From NCBI GenBank assembly GCA_034430155.1, contig DAOUET010000126.1, positions 1 to 6,237 on the forward strand: 6,237 bases of DNA, in the 5' to 3' direction. Position numbers and translations under genes: made by a program. This DNA comes from DAOUET01 sp034430155. GTDB taxonomy: Bacteria > Chloroflexota > Anaerolineae > Anaerolineales > UBA4823. Positions 5,486 through 6,237 of this stretch are shown here, piece by piece (positions within the stretch are counted from its first letter, which is position 1; each line of letters starts with the position of its first letter). The notes beneath the pieces are model-generated. The model was not told the origin of the DNA. It made no database searches and saw nothing but the letters and a program-made list of their open reading frames with translations.

Positions 5486-5517
5486 ATTATAATAAATAGA
5501 ACATATGTTCTTGTCAA
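5486..5517 (-). promoter_or_regulatory. Promoter of the winged-helix gene
   Basis: The minus strand reads TTGACA (5517-5512, perfect), a 17-bp spacer, then TATTAT (5494-5489). An exact TATAAT also exists at 5491-5486 but with a 20-bp spacer. Either places the transcription start within about 10 nt of the ATG at 5478, so the mRNA would be leaderless or nearly so. Confidence 0.75.
5498..5511. promoter_or_regulatory. LexA/SOS-type operator, 14-bp perfect palindrome
   Basis: AGAACATATGTTCT is a perfect palindrome with the GAAC-N4-GTTC core of the Gram-positive-type LexA (DinR/Cheo) box. That type has been reported for the Chloroflexota genus Dehalococcoides. It sits wholly between the -35 and -10 of the gene at 5478, the classical place for repression by occlusion. 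That LexA binds it is an inference from motif and position. Confidence 0.72.
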
Positions 5518-5626
5518 GAGCTTTTGGGTTCGTTCCGCGGGGGATTTTGGGGGTACCCTTAATGATAAGCGTTTAGCGAAGGGGGTGGAAGCGTCAAATA
5601 GAGGGGTAACCTTGGGGGTGATTTTG

Positions 5627-5638
5627 ACGGTTAACCGT
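5627..5638. repeat. 12-bp perfect palindrome
   Basis: ACGGTTAACCGT is self-complementary. It lies in a G-rich stretch about 115 bp upstream of the LexA-box promoter. No adjacent promoter is obvious, so its role is unknown; it may be part of a decayed mobile-element end. Confidence 0.4.
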
Positions 5639-5729
5639 GAGAATAAGTGATTTCGCCTGAGAGGCTAAGGGAAAAAAGACTTAACCTCCTCAAGTTGAGA
5701 GAAAAGTTCAGACATTTTTGTCATTACAA

Positions 5730-5743
5730 GCCCCACCTGGGGC
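5730..5743. repeat. GC-rich hairpin at the left end of the repeat cluster
   Basis: GCCCCA and TGGGGC form a perfect 6-bp stem around CC. There is no T-tract following on either strand, so it is not a standard terminator. Confidence 0.45.
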
Positions 5744-5754
5744 GCATCACACTC

Positions 5755-5818
5755 CAGCTAAGGGCGAGATCACCAGGATTCGCTCACAGCTAAGGGCGAG
5801 ATTGCCACGCTTCGCTCC
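5755..5818. repeat. Tandem direct repeat, two 32-bp copies
   Basis: Copies at 5755-5786 and 5787-5818 abut exactly and match at 27 of 32 positions. Both start CAGCTAAGGGCGAGAT and carry TTCGCTC near the end. On the minus strand each reads GAGCGAA...ATCTCGCCC, the same vocabulary as the flanking REP-like units. Confidence 0.7.
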
Positions 5819-5826
5819 TAAGAAAC

Positions 5827-5920
5827 TGTCTCTGCGAGAACGTCAGCGCAGCTGACGAGCGAAGCAGTCTCCTGACCAGGTGGGTGATTGCTTCAGTCGC
5901 TCCGCTCCTTCGCAATGACA
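5827..5920. repeat. REP-like unit 1, 94 bp with inverted ends
   Basis: The ends TGTCTCTGCGAG (5827-5838) and the complement of TGTCATTGCGAA (5909-5920) match at 9 of 12 positions. Internal dyads are GTCAGC-GCA-GCTGAC (5842-5856) and GAAGCAGTC against GATTGCTTC (8 of 9). The whole unit could fold into a branched stem. A second, decayed copy begins at 5932. Confidence 0.6.
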
Positions 5921-5931
5921 GCTCAAAGTGA

Positions 5932-6000
5932 TATCACTGCGAGAGGATCAGCATAGCTGGGGTGCGAAGCAGTCTGATGGCCGGGTGGTGGATTGCTTCA
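5932..6000. repeat. REP-like unit 2, decayed copy
   Basis: Positions 5937-6000 align without gaps to 5832-5895 over 64 bp with 50 matches by hand count. The left end TATCACTGCGAG corresponds to TGTCTCTGCGAG of unit 1. The internal stem is weakened to CAGC-ATA-GCTG, and the right end is no longer alignable, so this copy is the more degraded one. Confidence 0.6.
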
Positions 6001-6019
6001 ACCAGCAAAATGCGCTAGT

Positions 6020-6104
6020 TTCGCAGCCACCCGCGTCCAAATCACTTCCTGGTTGCTTCGCAGCCACCTGGGACCAACCCCTTCCCGTCTACTTTGCAGT
6101 CACC
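6020..6104 (+). repeat. Three spaced copies of a TTCGCAGCCACC motif
   Basis: TTCGCAGCCACC occurs exactly at 6020-6031 and 6057-6068, and as TTTGCAGTCACC at 6093-6104. The spacing is 37 and 36 bp. The copies resemble the right end of the REP-like units (TTCGCAATGACA), so this looks like a small decayed array derived from the same repeat family. Confidence 0.5.
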
Positions 6105-6127
6105 CTTCCCCTTTCAAAGGGGAAGGG
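6103..6127. repeat. Perfect 12-bp-stem hairpin, one-base loop
   Basis: Arms 6103-6114 (CCCTTCCCCTTT) and 6116-6127 (AAAGGGGAAGGG) are exact reverse complements separated by a single C at 6115. No T-tract follows closely on the plus strand. It may be a cruciform or a dispersed CCCTTCCCCTTT-type intergenic repeat. Its right arm overlaps the G-quadruplex motif. Confidence 0.6.
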
Positions 6128-6139
6128 GTGGGGATGGGG
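6119..6139 (+). other. G-quadruplex-forming motif, four GGGG tracts
   Basis: Four runs of exactly four G (6119-6122, 6125-6128, 6130-6133, 6136-6139) are separated by loops AA, T and AT. This satisfies the canonical quadruplex rule with very short loops. It lies about 30 bp upstream of the -35 box at 6168 on the non-template strand of the rightward gene. Confidence 0.55.
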
Positions 6140-6167
6140 TAAATCCTTCAAAGTTCAGGAATCCCCC

Positions 6168-6195
6168 TTGACAGGATTGGTTTTTTGAATATAAT
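6168..6195 (+). promoter_or_regulatory. Perfect-consensus promoter for a gene beyond the right edge
   Basis: TTGACA at 6168-6173 and TATAAT at 6190-6195 are both exact consensus hexamers with a 16-bp spacer. The expected start of transcription is near 6202, inside the palindrome at 6199-6230. The reading direction is rightward, so the controlled gene lies outside the window. Such a strong core promoter is usually held in check by a repressor. Confidence 0.8.
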
Positions 6196-6198
6196 TAT

Positions 6199-6230
6199 AC
6201 TCAACTATATTGAATTCAATATAGTTGAGT
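6199..6230. promoter_or_regulatory. Perfect 32-bp palindromic operator at the transcription start
   Basis: Positions 6199-6214 and 6215-6230 are exact reverse complements with no spacer, centred on GAATTC (6212-6217). The dyad starts 4 bp after the -10 box and covers the expected start site. In addition CCTTGAC over the -35 (6166-6172) recurs inverted as GTCAAGG (6229-6235). AT-rich ACTCAACTATATTG half-sites suit a dimeric winged-helix repressor such as a MarR- or GntR-type protein; the family is a guess. In RNA it would form a leader hairpin, which is the alternative reading. Confidence 0.72.
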
Positions 6231-6237
6231 CAAGGAA

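Larger units (their letters stand above)
5719..5920. repeat. REP/MITE-like compound element bounded by TGTCATT inverted ends
   Basis: The stretch begins TGTCATTACAAG (5719-5730) and ends with the complement of TGTCATTGCGAAG (5908-5920). These are imperfect terminal inverted repeats (7 identical bases, then partial). Inside are a GCCCCA/TGGGGC hairpin (5730-5743), a tandem 32-bp repeat (5755-5818) and a 94-bp inner unit (5827-5920). The TCATTGCGAG...GAAGCAATC vocabulary is that of dispersed intergenic palindromes seen in many bacteria. No target-site duplication is evident and no transposase is encoded, so any mobility would be in trans or in the past. Confidence 0.55.
5518..6167. other. Long non-coding, repeat-rich region
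   Basis: About 650 bp without a credible gene on either strand; the open frames here are short, low-complexity and lack ribosome sites. From left to right it holds G-rich tracts with a 12-bp palindrome (5627-5638), a compound REP/MITE-like cluster (5719 to about 6104), a long-stem hairpin (6103-6127) and a G-quadruplex motif (6119-6139). No transposase or RNA gene was seen. Confidence 0.7.

Noticed and set aside
5479..5517. Alternative upstream ATG (5517) for the winged-helix protein
   Set aside because: The extension would be encoded by the promoter itself (-35, LexA-type box and -10) and adds a hydrophobic, unrelated N-terminus.
5417..5650. Plus-strand 77-residue open frame running out of the winged-helix promoter region
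   Set aside because: It is antisense to the start of the real gene and crosses its promoter; its sequence is not protein-like and no ribosome site precedes it.
5755..6104. CRISPR array
   Set aside because: Repeated motifs are present, but the copies are degenerate, differ in length and spacing, share similarity in the 'spacers', and no cas gene is near.
5928..6188. Plus-strand 86-residue open frame in the repeat region
   Set aside because: It is made of REP-like repeats, the hairpin and the G-rich tract; the apparent protein is a by-product of repeats.

Overview
The window looks like chromosomal sequence from an environmental bacterium of moderate GC, most plausibly a member of the Chloroflexota (Anaerolineae-like). 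This placement is inferred, not proven. It rests on the style of the small membrane proteins, a GH25 muramidase with an SH3 tail, a LexA operator of the GAAC-N4-GTTC type (known from Gram-positives and reported for Dehalococcoides), and degraded TCATTGCGAG-type intergenic palindromes. No rRNA, tRNA, CRISPR array or transposase gene was seen.

Layout: (1) 1-234, minus: the start of a small integral membrane protein that runs off the left edge. (2) 235-620: a gene-poor spacer with an extended -10 promoter on each strand, a short GC-rich hairpin and a possible coding remnant. (3) 621-1535, plus: a GH25 muramidase with a C-terminal bacterial SH3 domain, the only convincing plus-strand gene. (4) 1655-2770, minus: a probable two-gene operon, a four-helix membrane protein (2429-2770) followed 39 bp later by a P-loop kinase-like protein (1655-2389), with a TATAAT box upstream. 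(5) 2877-3029, minus: a doubtful 50-residue ORF. (6) 3256-4461, minus: a secreted protein made almost wholly of five copies of a roughly 71-residue beta-rich repeat. It has a near-consensus promoter with a palindrome at the start site and a strong hairpin terminator after its stop. (7) 4621-5478, minus: a winged-helix protein with two cysteine clusters. Its promoter has a perfect 14-bp LexA/SOS-type box between -35 and -10, and its mRNA is predicted to be almost leaderless. (8) 5518-6237: about 700 bp without a credible gene. It holds a cluster of decayed REP/MITE-like repeats, a 12-bp-stem hairpin overlapping a four-tract G-quadruplex motif, and, at the right edge, a perfect-consensus plus-strand promoter followed by a perfect 32-bp palindrome. 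That last pair is the control region of a gene just outside the window.

The genes do not form one pathway. Two have cell-envelope or extracellular themes (muramidase, secreted repeat protein), and one is probably DNA-damage inducible. The most notable items are the five-repeat secreted protein, the SOS-boxed Cys-rich winged-helix gene, and the palindromic operator at the right edge. No complete new multi-gene system can be demonstrated from this window alone.
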